NCBI GenBank assembly: GCA_946498265.1 | Contig: CAMMNR010000041.1 | Location: 1 to 12,028 of the forward strand | Source of the DNA: an uncultured Clostridium sp. | GTDB lineage: Bacteria; Bacillota; Clostridia; TANB77; CAG-508 | Direction: 5' to 3' | DNA: 12,028 nucleotides | Translations under genes and position numbers: made by a program | The notes under the pieces: model-generated | The model's input: the letters and a program-made list of their open reading frames with translations, nothing else | The model's database searches: none | Told to the model about the DNA's origin: nothing | Part shown: positions 5,944 through 12,028 of the stretch, in pieces | Layout: the number at the start of each line of letters is the position of its first letter | How positions within the stretch are numbered: the first letter of the stretch is position 1

Positions 5944-6704
5944 AAATTTTCCTCCTTTAAGAACTTGTAAAATCTTTTTTCTTTTTCTTGTTTTCCTGAT
6001 GAATCTATAAATACTATTCTTCCATTTTCATCAGCTCTGTTTATTAATTCATTTTCTTCTAAAACACTTTTTAGATGAACAGATAATCTATTTGCTCCAT
6101 TAAAAAATCTTACATTTCCACCTAATACTTGGTCAATTTCTTTTTGTATCAAAGGATAATGGGTGCATCCTAAAACTACATTTTCTATTTTTCTTTTATA
6201 TTGACCTATATTCCTTTCCAAATAGTTTTTTATTTTACTCTCATTTCCTTCTTCTATCACGTCTGCAAGACCCACACATTCTAAAAGCTTTGTTTTATGA
6301 TTGTCATATTTATGATATAGCAAATTAAATTTTTCACTTTCTATAGTACCTTTTGTTGCCATTACTAATGTTTCTTTATCATAAGCATAATCATATACCA
6401 TTTTATATGCAGGTTCTATTGCAATTATTGGAATATTTTTATATTTTTCTCTTAAATAATTGGAAGCTATGCTACTAGCTGTATTACAAGCAATTACAAC
6501 TGCCTTGCAATTTTTACTTAATAAAAATTCAAATATTTCCTCACATCTTTTTATTATTTCTTCTTTTGTTTTATCTCCATATGGATTGCTTTTTGAGTCA
6601 CTATAATATATATAATTTTCATTTGGTAATACTTTAATTATTTCTCGAAGTACTGTTACACCTCCAATACCTGAATCAAATACTCCTATATTTCTTTCTT
6701 GCAT
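5940..6704 (-). CDS. murI: Glutamate racemase
   Basis: MurI interconverts L- and D-glutamate by a two-cysteine mechanism and supplies D-Glu for peptidoglycan synthesis in the cytoplasm. 254 residues, normal length. Visible motifs: GVFDSGIGG at 7-15 (D10, S11), the substrate loop SDSKSNPYGDKT at 35-46 in place of the more usual DTARxPYG, the first catalytic cysteine C73 in ACNTAS, and the second, C180, in GCTHYP with T181 and H182. The ATG has AAGGAG about 7 bases upstream. It overlaps the DUF5684-type gene by 4 bases and is the first gene of that pair. No convincing sigma-A promoter was found in the structured gap upstream, although the operon must start there. Confidence 0.97.
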   Translation of the reverse strand: MQERNIGVFDSGIGGVTVLREIIKVLPNENYIYYSDSKSNPYGDKTKEEIIKRCEEIFEFLLSKNCKAVVIACNTASSIASNYLREKYKNIPIIAIEPAYKMVYDYAYDKETLVMATKGTIESEKFNLLYHKYDNHKTKLLECVGLADVIEEGNESKIKNYLERNIGQYKRKIENVVLGCTHYPLIQKEIDQVLGGNVRFFNGANRLSVHLKSVLEENELINRADENGRIVFIDSSGKQEKEKRFYKFLKEENL

Positions 6705-6773
6705 TATCTACTCCTTATTATTTATATATGCTATTACTTTATCATTTTTTTCTATTTTTTTCAATACCATAAA

Positions 6774-6804
6774 TGTGCTAAAGAGTCCGCGTTATTTTGT
6801 CACA
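6774..6804. repeat. Diverged REP-like unit
   Basis: The 31 bases align without gaps to 5043-5073 with seven mismatches and keep the TGTGC...TATTTTG.CACA outline. It is a decayed member of the same family, suggesting long residence in this locus. Confidence 0.7.
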
Positions 6805-6830
6805 TTTTATCCAGAACTTTTGAAGCATTT

Positions 6831-6861
6831 TTCCATTTTGGGGACGCGTCCCAAAAGGGAA
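6831..6861. other. Hairpin with GGGACGCGTCCC core
   Basis: The stem combines TTCC/GGAA, TTTT/AAAA and a perfect GGGACGCGTCCC palindrome (6841-6852), with one bulged G and one mismatch. The GGGACG word and the A/T arms link it to the REP-like family. Confidence 0.55.
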
Positions 6862-6902
6862 TTCTTACAGAAAATGTTTTATTTTTATCAAGACAGAGTT
6901 CA

Positions 6903-6935
6903 TGCGCCAATTTTACGAAAGTAAAATTGTGTGCA
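6903..6935 (+). other. Hairpin closed by a GAAA tetraloop
   Basis: An 8-bp stem (6909-6916 with 6921-6928) closes on GAAA (6917-6920), a stable GNRA loop on the plus strand. About six more pairs, one a G-U, continue out to 6903/6935 past a bulge. On the minus strand the loop would be TTTC, so the plus-strand RNA is the better-folded version. Confidence 0.5.
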
Positions 6936-6955
6936 ATCATCAGAGCAAATCGACA

Positions 6956-6991
6956 TTCTTATATATGAAAATCAATTTTCCTATATAAGAA
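6956..6991. other. AT-rich 15-bp hairpin
   Basis: A perfect 10-bp stem (6956-6965 with 6982-6991) continues after one mismatch as GAAAA/TTTTC around a TCAA loop. It is the second of three consecutive hairpins. Confidence 0.5.
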
Positions 6992-6996
6992 ATCAT

Positions 6997-7028
6997 AAGA
7001 GGGTGTCCTGAAATAGGCCCCCTCTTTT
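6997..7028 (+). terminator. Terminator-like hairpin, plus strand
   Basis: AAGAGGG (6997-7003) pairs with CCCTCTT (7020-7026), with extra inner pairs, and a short T-run ends at 7028. It would end a plus-strand transcript, but no plus-strand gene precedes it; its orientation is opposite to murI and the ABC genes. Confidence 0.45.
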
Positions 7029-7085
7029 CATTACCAAAAAATCTTCTTAAAAAGTTTTCCTCTTTTTTAGATTTTAAGGTCCGTC

Positions 7086-7115
7086 CCTTCAATCCCTAAT
7101 TTTAGGGATTGAAGG
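7086..7115 (-). other. Long hairpin after the ABC permease gene, flanked by CGTCCC words
   Basis: A 14-bp perfect inverted repeat (7086-7099 with 7102-7115; effectively a 12-bp stem with a 6-base loop) lies 8 bases beyond the permease stop. CGTCCC occurs on both sides, again the REP-like core. No T-run follows on either strand, so it is either a 3' stabiliser or a weak terminator for the ABC operon. Confidence 0.6.
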
Positions 7116-7123
7116 AACGTCCC

Positions 7124-8584
7124 CTATATGTTTTTAATATTTTTCTTTTTAAATATAACAAATGTTGGTATTATCATAATTATGAAATATACTATACAAA
7201 TAATTGCAGAGAATATTGGCGTTAAACCTTCCATTAATGGCATACTTCCATATAAATATTGGCTAAAGTCCCAATTTAATGTTACAAAATATCTTAAAAA
7301 TCCTATATTATATTGTATTGCTAGCTGATTTATTATTGCTGCTCCCATATATCCTAGTAATGGTAATGCTATAGCTACTGGTGCGTTTGTAAATATGGTA
7401 CTTAATGCAAATGATAATGTAGCAAGTAGTATTATAATTGGTAATTGTGCAAGTATTTGTATTCCTAAATATGCAAATACATTTATTTCTTCTAACATAT
7501 TTGTATTAAAGTTATACTCTAATATTGGTATTGATAAACTATCAAATCCAAAAATAATTCCTCCAACTATTAATTCCATACCTACTATTACAGCAACTGA
7601 GAATACTATCATTATTAATACCGTAATAAATTTTGATAATAATATTTTATTTCTACTATATGGTTTTACTAATAATAGTTTTATTGTTCCTTTATTGAAT
7701 TCTTCACTTACTATAGTTCCTGCTATCATTATTACAATAACTATTATGAACAATCCAAATTCACTAAAGAAACGTGAAAGTATTCCTCTTAAATCATTTC
7801 CTTTGTTGATGTCTTCATGACTTTCTATTATATATTTACTTATTTCTTTATCTTCTATTGCTTGTTTATAATCTTTTTCTTCTTGGTATGATAATTCTTC
7901 ATTTGAATCTTCTATTTGTGCTATCATATAACTTTGTTCTTGATAATTAGATAAAGCTATATTCATATAGTCATATCCATATTTTATATCTTCATCTACT
8001 CTATATCTAGCTACTTCTAAGTCTATTTTAGCAGTCTTAATCTCTAAATCTAATGCTTCTAGTCTTTGTTTATCTTCTGTTGTGTTTTTCTCATCTTCTA
8101 ATGCTTTTAATTTTTCTTCTGCTTTTTGTAATTCTTCATTTGCAAAATATCTCCAATCATCATTTTTTAATCTATTTGATAATTCGTTTATTTGTTCATT
8201 TATTTTATTTGCTTGTTCTTCGTTTTTTTCTGCTCCATATAAATATGTGTTTCTTTCATTTACATATGCTTCTACTGTTGATGCAATTATTTGTATTTGC
8301 CATGCATCACTACTGTATTCTTTCATCATTTCATTTACATCTATTACTGTTTTATATTCTATATACATTTTTGTATCACTTGGTTTATCTGGGTCTAAAT
8401 TATTTATTTCTTGTTTTGCATATTCGACATAGCTATCACTATAATATGAATAGCTTGAATTTCCATAAAAATATTTATATATACAATTTGATAAAATTAC
8501 AAATGCTAATGTTACAAATAATAAGATGTAAATTGCTTTTTTCTTAAAAATTTTTGTTAATTCATTTTTTATTAAACTACTCAA
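7124..8584 (-). CDS. ABC-2 type transporter permease with a large extracytoplasmic loop
   Basis: 486 residues; membrane partner of the ATPase encoded just upstream. One membrane helix lies at about 17-37 after a basic MSSLIKNELTKIFKKK start. Residues 38-275 form a long loop expected outside the membrane, with a charged coiled-coil stretch at about 120-190 (EQANKINEQINEL, EELQKAEEKLKALEDE). Five further helices follow at about 276-293, 316-345, 371-396, 400-422 and 456-478. The EEFNKGTIKLLLVKPYSRNKILLSKF region (295-319) is the usual cytoplasmic coupling segment of ABC-2 permeases. The start is a TTG overlapping the ATPase stop by 8 bases, with AGGGGG about 8 bases upstream, so the two are translationally coupled. 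The substrate is unknown; relatives export peptides, antibiotics or lipids. Confidence 0.9.
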   Translation of the reverse strand: MSSLIKNELTKIFKKKAIYILLFVTLAFVILSNCIYKYFYGNSSYSYYSDSYVEYAKQEINNLDPDKPSDTKMYIEYKTVIDVNEMMKEYSSDAWQIQIIASTVEAYVNERNTYLYGAEKNEEQANKINEQINELSNRLKNDDWRYFANEELQKAEEKLKALEDEKNTTEDKQRLEALDLEIKTAKIDLEVARYRVDEDIKYGYDYMNIALSNYQEQSYMIAQIEDSNEELSYQEEKDYKQAIEDKEISKYIIESHEDINKGNDLRGILSRFFSEFGLFIIVIVIMIAGTIVSEEFNKGTIKLLLVKPYSRNKILLSKFITVLIMIVFSVAVIVGMELIVGGIIFGFDSLSIPILEYNFNTNMLEEINVFAYLGIQILAQLPIIILLATLSFALSTIFTNAPVAIALPLLGYMGAAIINQLAIQYNIGFLRYFVTLNWDFSQYLYGSMPLMEGLTPIFSAIICIVYFIIMIIPTFVIFKKKNIKNI

Positions 8585-9485
8585 TTACATTACCCCCTGT
8601 CTTTTCAAAAAATGCTTCTTCTAATGATTTTTCTTCTTTCTTTACTTCATAAATAGCTATTTTATTATTTACAAGTAATTCCACTATTTCTGGTATTTCT
8701 TCTTTTACTGCATCAATTTTAAATCTATTACTATCTATTATAATTGCTCCTGGTAATAATTCTTTTATTTTTTTAGTATTATCTATTTCAAATAAATTGT
8801 AATTTGCTCTTGCTTCTTTTTTAATGTCTGATATTCCGCTTGTTTCTATAATTTCTCCATTTTTTATAATACAAACTTTATTACATAAATTATCAAGTTC
8901 TGCTAAGTTATGGCTAGATATTAGAATTGCCATTTTTTCATTTTTTGCTAAATTTATCAAAAGCTCTCTCATTTCTTTTATACCTTCTGGGTCTAATCCA
9001 TTTGTTGGCTCATCTAAAATTAATAAGTTTGGTTTATGCAAAATTGCTTGTGCTATTCCTAATCTTTGTCTCATTCCTAATGAATATTTTGATACTTTAT
9101 CTTTTATTCTATTTTCTAGTTTTACTAATTTTACTACTTCATTTATTCTTTTATCATCTATTCCTTTATACAAATTAGCAATTAGTTTTAAATTGTCATA
9201 TCCAGATAGGTACATGTATAAGTCTGGATTTTCTACTATTGCACCTACTTTACTGATTGCTTTTGTAAATTGTTTTTCTATGTCAAATCCATTTATTTCT
9301 ACTTTTCCTTCTGTTATACTTTGTAATCCTAATATTAATTTTATTGTCGTTGTTTTTCCTGCTCCATTTGGTCCTATAAATCCTAGTATGTCTCCTTGGT
9401 CTATCTCAAAAGAAACATTTTTTAGAATTTGCTTTTTGCCAAATTTTTTGTTTAATCTTTCACATTTTAAAATTTTCTCTGACAT
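8577..9485 (-). CDS. ABC transporter ATP-binding protein, BcrA-like
   Basis: 302 residues; the cytoplasmic ATPase that powers the overlapping permease. Motifs in order: Walker A GPNGAGKTT at 38-46, a Q-loop region with Glu in the usual Gln place (VGAIVENP, 80-87; common in BcrA-like proteins), signature SLGMRQ at 135-140, Walker B LLILDEP at 154-160, D-loop GLD at 163-165 and switch histidine H192 in SSH. The tail after about 215 is the extra domain of this export subfamily. The ATG has GGGAGGAG about 7 bases upstream. It is the first gene of a two-gene operon. Self-resistance or bacteriocin immunity is possible by similarity to BcrA, but no toxin, two-component system or biosynthetic gene is adjacent, so the substrate is left open. 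No clear promoter was found in the 94-base gap upstream. Confidence 0.95.
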   Translation of the reverse strand: MSEKILKCERLNKKFGKKQILKNVSFEIDQGDILGFIGPNGAGKTTTIKLILGLQSITEGKVEINGFDIEKQFTKAISKVGAIVENPDLYMYLSGYDNLKLIANLYKGIDDKRINEVVKLVKLENRIKDKVSKYSLGMRQRLGIAQAILHKPNLLILDEPTNGLDPEGIKEMRELLINLAKNEKMAILISSHNLAELDNLCNKVCIIKNGEIIETSGISDIKKEARANYNLFEIDNTKKIKELLPGAIIIDSNRFKIDAVKEEIPEIVELLVNNKIAIYEVKKEEKSLEEAFFEKTGGNVIE

Positions 9486-9579
9486 TTTTTCTCCTCCCTT
9501 TCTTTAGTTTTAGTTTATCATATGTCCTGAGAAAATAGTATTTATTTTTTCTTAATTTTATATAAACTTTTCTTTAATA

Positions 9580-10110
9580 TTAAAAATTGGAATAAATAGA
9601 ATAAAATTCTAAACATTTTTTGTAATCTTCTCTTGTAAAATCTATTGTAGGAATGATTTTTTTGTTATTAATCATTTTATCGAATTCATCTATAGTAACC
9701 CATTTAGAATCAATTACTTCTCCATCTGTATAGCTTAAATCCTTTATTTTTAAATCTTTTCGAAATAACCATATATCTTTAAAATCTTTTGCGTTATCGT
9801 CTCTTAAAGTTTTATAAAAAGTAGCATCTGACTTATTAAAATTAATTCCTAGTTCTTCTCTTATTTCTCTTAATATCGCTTGTAAGCTATTTTCACCTTT
9901 TATACAAGATCCGCTTGTGCTTTCCCACATATTTGGATATTTATTTTTTAATTTTGAGCGTTTATTTAATAATATTTCTCCTTTAGAGTTTATTATAATA
10001 GCTTGTACTACTAAATGATATTCCCCTTTTTTTAATCTTTCATTACTATGTCTATCAATTACTTTTCCTGTATATTTTCTATTAATATCATATACATCCC
10101 ATAATTCCAT
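9580..10110 (-). CDS. Nudix hydrolase, isopentenyl-diphosphate isomerase-like architecture
   Basis: 176 residues. A full Nudix box occupies residues 67-89: G67, E73, then REIREELGI at 81-89, which binds the metal for cleaving a nucleoside diphosphate linked to another group. The N-terminus ELWDVYDINRKYTGK followed by GEYHLVVQAIIINSKGEILLNKRS is typical of the Nudix group related to IPP isomerase, many of which are uncharacterised diphosphatases. The conserved WEST(S)G segment precedes the box. The true substrate cannot be read from sequence. The ATG has GAGGTGA about 6 bases upstream. It has its own ribosome site and a 168-base gap upstream containing a stem-loop and a fragment of a different Nudix gene, so it may form a separate or loosely linked unit. 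Confidence 0.9.
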   Translation of the reverse strand: MELWDVYDINRKYTGKVIDRHSNERLKKGEYHLVVQAIIINSKGEILLNKRSKLKNKYPNMWESTSGSCIKGENSLQAILREIREELGINFNKSDATFYKTLRDDNAKDFKDIWLFRKDLKIKDLSYTDGEVIDSKWVTIDEFDKMINNKKIIPTIDFTREDYKKCLEFYSIYSNF

Positions 10111-10123
10111 TTATATTCACCTC

Positions 10124-10153
10124 ATATTTAAGCATTAATTCTTTATCACTTGC
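10124..10153 (-). pseudogene. Fragment of a second-type Nudix gene in front of the first Nudix gene
   Basis: The 30 bases match 11463-11492, inside the other Nudix gene, at 27 positions, all three differences being transitions. Read in the same frame, the fragment encodes ASDKELMLKY against ASDKELMLEY (residues 21-30 of the intact gene); two of the three changes are silent. That pattern suggests a former coding sequence, not chance. The remainder of the gene is missing, and the first Nudix gene's ribosome site follows directly. Confidence 0.6.
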
Positions 10154-10168
10154 TGATTTAATAAATAC

Positions 10169-10243
10169 TATAACAAATCGGAAAGCCATTTGGTTCTACT
10201 AAATATTAGACTCTCTCTTTAGCTTTCCGTTAATTTGTTTATA
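10169..10243. other. Long stem-loop between the nucleotidase and first Nudix genes
   Basis: CGGAAAGC (10179-10186) pairs with GCTTTCCG (10222-10229), then AACAAAT (10172-10178) with ATTTGTT (10233-10239) after a 3-base bulge, and three more pairs follow after another bulge. The loop is 35 bases. No T-run follows on either strand. It matches no riboswitch I know and may be a leader or 3'-end structure. Confidence 0.55.
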
Positions 10244-10250
10244 ATTCAAC

Positions 10251-10282
10251 ATAATTTTTTAGGTATTGCAACAAAAAATTAT
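10251..10282 (-). terminator. Weak AT-only hairpin at the nucleotidase stop codon
   Basis: ATAATTTTTT (10251-10260) is exactly complementary to AAAAAATTAT (10273-10282), which overlaps the stop codon. On the minus strand the 3' arm is A-rich and no T-run follows, so termination would be weak at best. Confidence 0.3.
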
Positions 10283-10881
10283 AGATTATTTTTATATTTT
10301 TCTACTTCGTCATAAATCTCATTCCAATTATTTACTCTTACAATTTCTTTGTCATTAATATCAGCATTCATTTTTGTTGTCATTAAGATTGATTTAATGC
10401 CATTATCTGTTAATTCTCTACAAGTTTCATAGCTATCTTCTATACATAAATCAATTTTGTTTTCTTTAAAAAATTTTAATTTATCACTTACATGCAAATT
10501 TAAGCTATCATATGGAATGCCGAAATCATTTAAGCTCTTTTTAGTAATTTCCTCAGTATCACAATTCTTAATATTCATTAATCTTGCTGTTACAAAATGT
10601 ATAGTATCTCCTTCATTTTTTAATTTTCTAATTGTTTTATTTGCATTAGGAAGCATTGTGCATTCCTCTAATACATTTTTATAATACTTATCAAAAAAAT
10701 CAAATTTTGTTTTTTCATCCCAACCATATAAAACTTTTAAATAATATCTATTTTTTATTAATCCAAAACTATCTCTATTAGTTGGTATACCAAATATTTC
10801 TTCTTCAAATTTATCTGCATATTTTAACATTGATTTTACTGTTAAAAATGTTGTATCATCTATATCAATTCCTATTTTCAT
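10279..10881 (-). CDS. HAD-superfamily nucleotidase, NT5C-like (5'(3')-deoxyribonucleotidase family)
   Basis: 200 residues, cytoplasmic. HAD motif I is DIDDT at 6-10 (D6 nucleophile, D8 acid/base), motif II is the T98 region FVTAR at 96-100, a lysine follows in VSDKLKF near 134, and motif IV is IEDS at 147-150. The order and spacing fit the NT5C group, which dephosphorylates deoxynucleoside monophosphates, but several bacterial members are uncharacterised HAD phosphatases, so the substrate is uncertain. The ATG has a strong AAAGGAGGT site 5 bases upstream. It lies between two Nudix genes in a row of separately spaced nucleotide/phosphate hydrolase genes, consistent with nucleotide-pool cleaning. 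The gap to the upstream Nudix gene is about 90 bases of very AT-rich DNA. Confidence 0.85.
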   Translation of the reverse strand: MKIGIDIDDTTFLTVKSMLKYADKFEEEIFGIPTNRDSFGLIKNRYYLKVLYGWDEKTKFDFFDKYYKNVLEECTMLPNANKTIRKLKNEGDTIHFVTARLMNIKNCDTEEITKKSLNDFGIPYDSLNLHVSDKLKFFKENKIDLCIEDSYETCRELTDNGIKSILMTTKMNADINDKEIVRVNNWNEIYDEVEKYKNNL

Positions 10882-10973
10882 TTTTACCTCCTTTATTTTG
10901 CTTAATTTTATTTTTATAAATATAATATTTTATAATTTATAATTGTTTCCTCCTTTTTTATTAGATTTCCACA

Positions 10974-11552
10974 TTAACACTGTGTTTTTATAGTTTTTAG
11001 TTTAGAATTTAATTTTGAATATATTGGCTTCATCTTTTCTTCATTAGTAAGCTTTGTAGCTTTATCAATTTCAACCCATTTTACACCACTATTTTCATCT
11101 TTTTTTATTCTTAATTTTTCTTTCTCATTTGCCTCTAATAAAAAACAACAATCTAAGTGTAAATGTGATGATACAAATTTTCCCCTTTTTATATGACTAT
11201 CTACTGTGAGTATTTGTAATCCATATATTCCATCACTTAGTAACTTTAAGTTATTAAGTCCTGTTTCTTCTTCTGCTTCTTTTATTGCAACATGTAATAA
11301 GTCACTATCTCCATCGGCATGTCCACCTGTCCATGCCCATGATTTATAAATATTATGATATATCATTAATACTCTAGTTCTATCTTTGTTTACTATCCAA
11401 TTAGATGCTGTGAAATGACACATTTTATTTTTTCTTGTTAATACATCTTCAAATTTATCTATATATTCAAGCATTAACTCTTTATCGCTTGCCTCTTGTT
11501 CATTATATGGTATATATTTTTCGATTTGCTCTTTTAATTTCAAAATTTTCAT
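10974..11552 (-). CDS. Nudix hydrolase, second type
   Basis: 192 residues. An N-terminal region (MKILKLKEQIEKYIPYNEQE) precedes the Nudix fold beginning at HFTASNWIVNKDRTRVLMIYHN (46-67). The box runs from GHADGDSDLL at about 77 to KEAEEETGL at 91-99: the catalytic EEXG core is intact, the usual R is K91, and the first conserved Glu is replaced by Ser83. The motif TGGHADGDxDLLHVAIKEAxEETG recurs in a group of Firmicutes Nudix proteins of unknown substrate, so this substitution may be normal for the group. The ATG has GAAAGG about 5 bases upstream. A 30-base stretch encoding residues 21-30 is nearly repeated in front of the other Nudix gene. It is only distantly related to that gene's product, so the pair is not a recent duplication. 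Confidence 0.9.
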   Translation of the reverse strand: MKILKLKEQIEKYIPYNEQEASDKELMLEYIDKFEDVLTRKNKMCHFTASNWIVNKDRTRVLMIYHNIYKSWAWTGGHADGDSDLLHVAIKEAEEETGLNNLKLLSDGIYGLQILTVDSHIKRGKFVSSHLHLDCCFLLEANEKEKLRIKKDENSGVKWVEIDKATKLTNEEKMKPIYSKLNSKLKTIKTQC

Positions 11553-11805
11553 CTACCTTTCTTTTTAATTTTTTATTGATTCTAAACCTTTTATATATCT
11601 CTCTTTATTTTATTAATCCTCCAGAACAATGAAGTTAAATTAATTTGTTATCCTTTTTAATATTCTATAAATATAATATCTTTTGCATGTGTATTCTTCT
11701 ATATAATTAAACTATTACCCTCTTTATATAGTTCAAAAATCCCAGCATTTTTATTTTCCAAAATTCGATTGAACTAATTTATAAAAAATAATAATTCTTT
11801 ATAAT
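11553..11805. other. 253-base AT-rich gap between the second Nudix gene and the partial HAD gene
   Basis: No gene or clear promoter is visible. AGTTCAA (11730-11736) and TTGAACT (11769-11775) form an inverted repeat with AT extensions on both sides, and a GGAGG-type sequence near 11620 on the minus strand has no start codon after it. The Nudix promoter presumably lies here. Confidence 0.4.
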
Positions 11806-12028
11806 TTATATTTCTATATTAAATTCTAATAGGAGTTTTCTAATATCTTCTGCTTGGTTTGGGATAATTCTTCTACCTTTTATTCCAATTTTATTAGCTG
11901 TTTTATAGTTTTGTTCTGATGGATCATCATCTATAAATAAACACTCTTCTGCGTTCAATTTATATCTATCTAGAAGCAATCTAAATACTTTTTCATCTGG
12001 CTTTATCAAATGTTCATGTGCTGATATA
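11806..12028 (-). CDS. HAD-IA family hydrolase, C-terminal part, 5' end cut by the window
   Basis: 73 residues are visible before the stop; the start lies beyond the right edge, since the frame stays open to 12028 (the visible part reads ISAHEHLIKPDEKVF). The HAD motif III lysine sits in IKPDEKVF and motif IV is FIDDDPSEQN, followed by the usual A(x)GIKG stretch seen in beta-phosphoglucomutase/haloacid dehalogenase-like phosphatases (TANKIGIKGRRI). The nucleophile Asp motif and cap domain are missing from view, so the substrate cannot be judged. An internal TTG at 12007-12009 is not a credible start because conserved residues precede it. Confidence 0.85.
   Translation of the reverse strand, partial: ISAHEHLIKPDEKVFRLLLDRYKLNAEECLFIDDDPSEQNYKTANKIGIKGRRIIPNQAEDIRKLLLEFNIEI

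Larger units (their letters stand above)
6705..7123. other. 419-base gap without a credible gene, holding repeats and hairpins
   Basis: The gap between murI and the ABC permease holds a decayed REP-like unit (6774-6804), a GGGACGCGTCCC hairpin (6831-6861), two AT-rich hairpins, a plus-strand terminator-like hairpin and a 14-bp stem beside the permease stop. An open frame of about 89 codons on the plus strand (6699-6968) has no ribosome site at its start and runs straight through the hairpins, so it is not called. The murI promoter must lie here but is not obvious. Confidence 0.7.

Noticed and set aside
6768..6782. CIRCE-like TTAGCACA on the minus strand near murI
   Set aside because: It is part of the diverged REP-like unit; the second half-site at the correct 9-base spacing is missing.
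6699..6968. Plus-strand open frame of 89 codons in the murI-permease gap
   Set aside because: Begins over the murI start, has no ribosome site, and its sequence runs through a REP-like unit and several hairpins; no protein family is recognisable.
3922..7123. CRISPR array suggested by repeated GGGACG/GGCAC units
   Set aside because: The units are scattered between genes in both orientations at irregular distances, without uniform spacers or cas genes.
8053..8547. Long plus-strand open frames opposite the ABC permease
   Set aside because: Leucine/histidine/phenylalanine-rich translations opposite a lysine/glutamate-rich coiled coil; shadows of the AT-rich coding strand.
10172..10239. Riboswitch or T-box leader for the first Nudix gene
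   Set aside because: No T-box consensus, no known aptamer core, and no terminator/antiterminator pair was seen.
10940..10960. Isolated AAGGAGG ribosome-site sequence downstream of the second Nudix gene
   Set aside because: No start codon leads into an open frame longer than a few codons; could be a relic but nothing supports a gene.

Overview
The window is very AT-rich, with densely packed genes and strong AGGAGG-type ribosome binding sites. It uses the standard bacterial code: murI ends in TGA. The heat-shock genes run hrcA-grpE-(membrane gene)-dnaK under CIRCE operators, and DnaK has the compact Gram-positive type of N-terminal region. Together with glutamate racemase, a DUF5684-type membrane protein and BcrA-like ABC genes, this points to a low-GC Bacillota genome, most likely an uncultured gut Clostridia. 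All clear genes except one (4580-5008) are on the minus strand, so the window reads right to left.

Layout by region. (1) 1-3900: heat-shock operon. A promoter sits between two CIRCE operators and drives hrcA, a structured intergenic segment, grpE, an unrecognised four-helix membrane protein, and dnaK, which runs off the left edge. (2) 3900-5150: a Dps mini-ferritin gene and a divergent small helical protein share an AT-rich palindromic control region. They are bounded by REP-like GGGACG/TTTGGCAC repeats, including a perfect 32-bp inverted pair and a clear rho-independent terminator. (3) 5155-6704: murI, translationally coupled (ATGA overlap) to a secreted/membrane DUF5684-type protein. (4) 6705-7123: the only long gap, filled with a decayed REP-like copy and a series of hairpins. 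(5) 7124-9485: a two-gene ABC exporter, ATPase then permease, overlapping by 8 bases; the permease has a very large extracytoplasmic helical loop. (6) 9580-12028: single genes with individual ribosome binding sites encoding nucleotide and phosphate hydrolases: a Nudix hydrolase, an NT5C-like HAD nucleotidase, a second Nudix hydrolase and a partial HAD hydrolase. A 30-base coding fragment of a second-type Nudix gene lies in front of the first Nudix gene and suggests past duplication or rearrangement.

How the genes work together. HrcA represses its own operon through CIRCE. GrpE and DnaK form the chaperone cycle, with dnaJ presumably beyond the left edge. Dps supports iron and oxidative-stress protection. 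MurI supplies D-glutamate for peptidoglycan. The Nudix/HAD group looks like nucleotide-pool housekeeping or accessory functions. I see no CRISPR array, phage gene, transposase, tRNA or rRNA, and no convincing new multi-gene system. The points most worth a second look are the membrane gene inside the chaperone operon, the structured gap at 6831-7030, the palindrome-controlled Dps/helical-protein pair, and the Nudix gene fragment.
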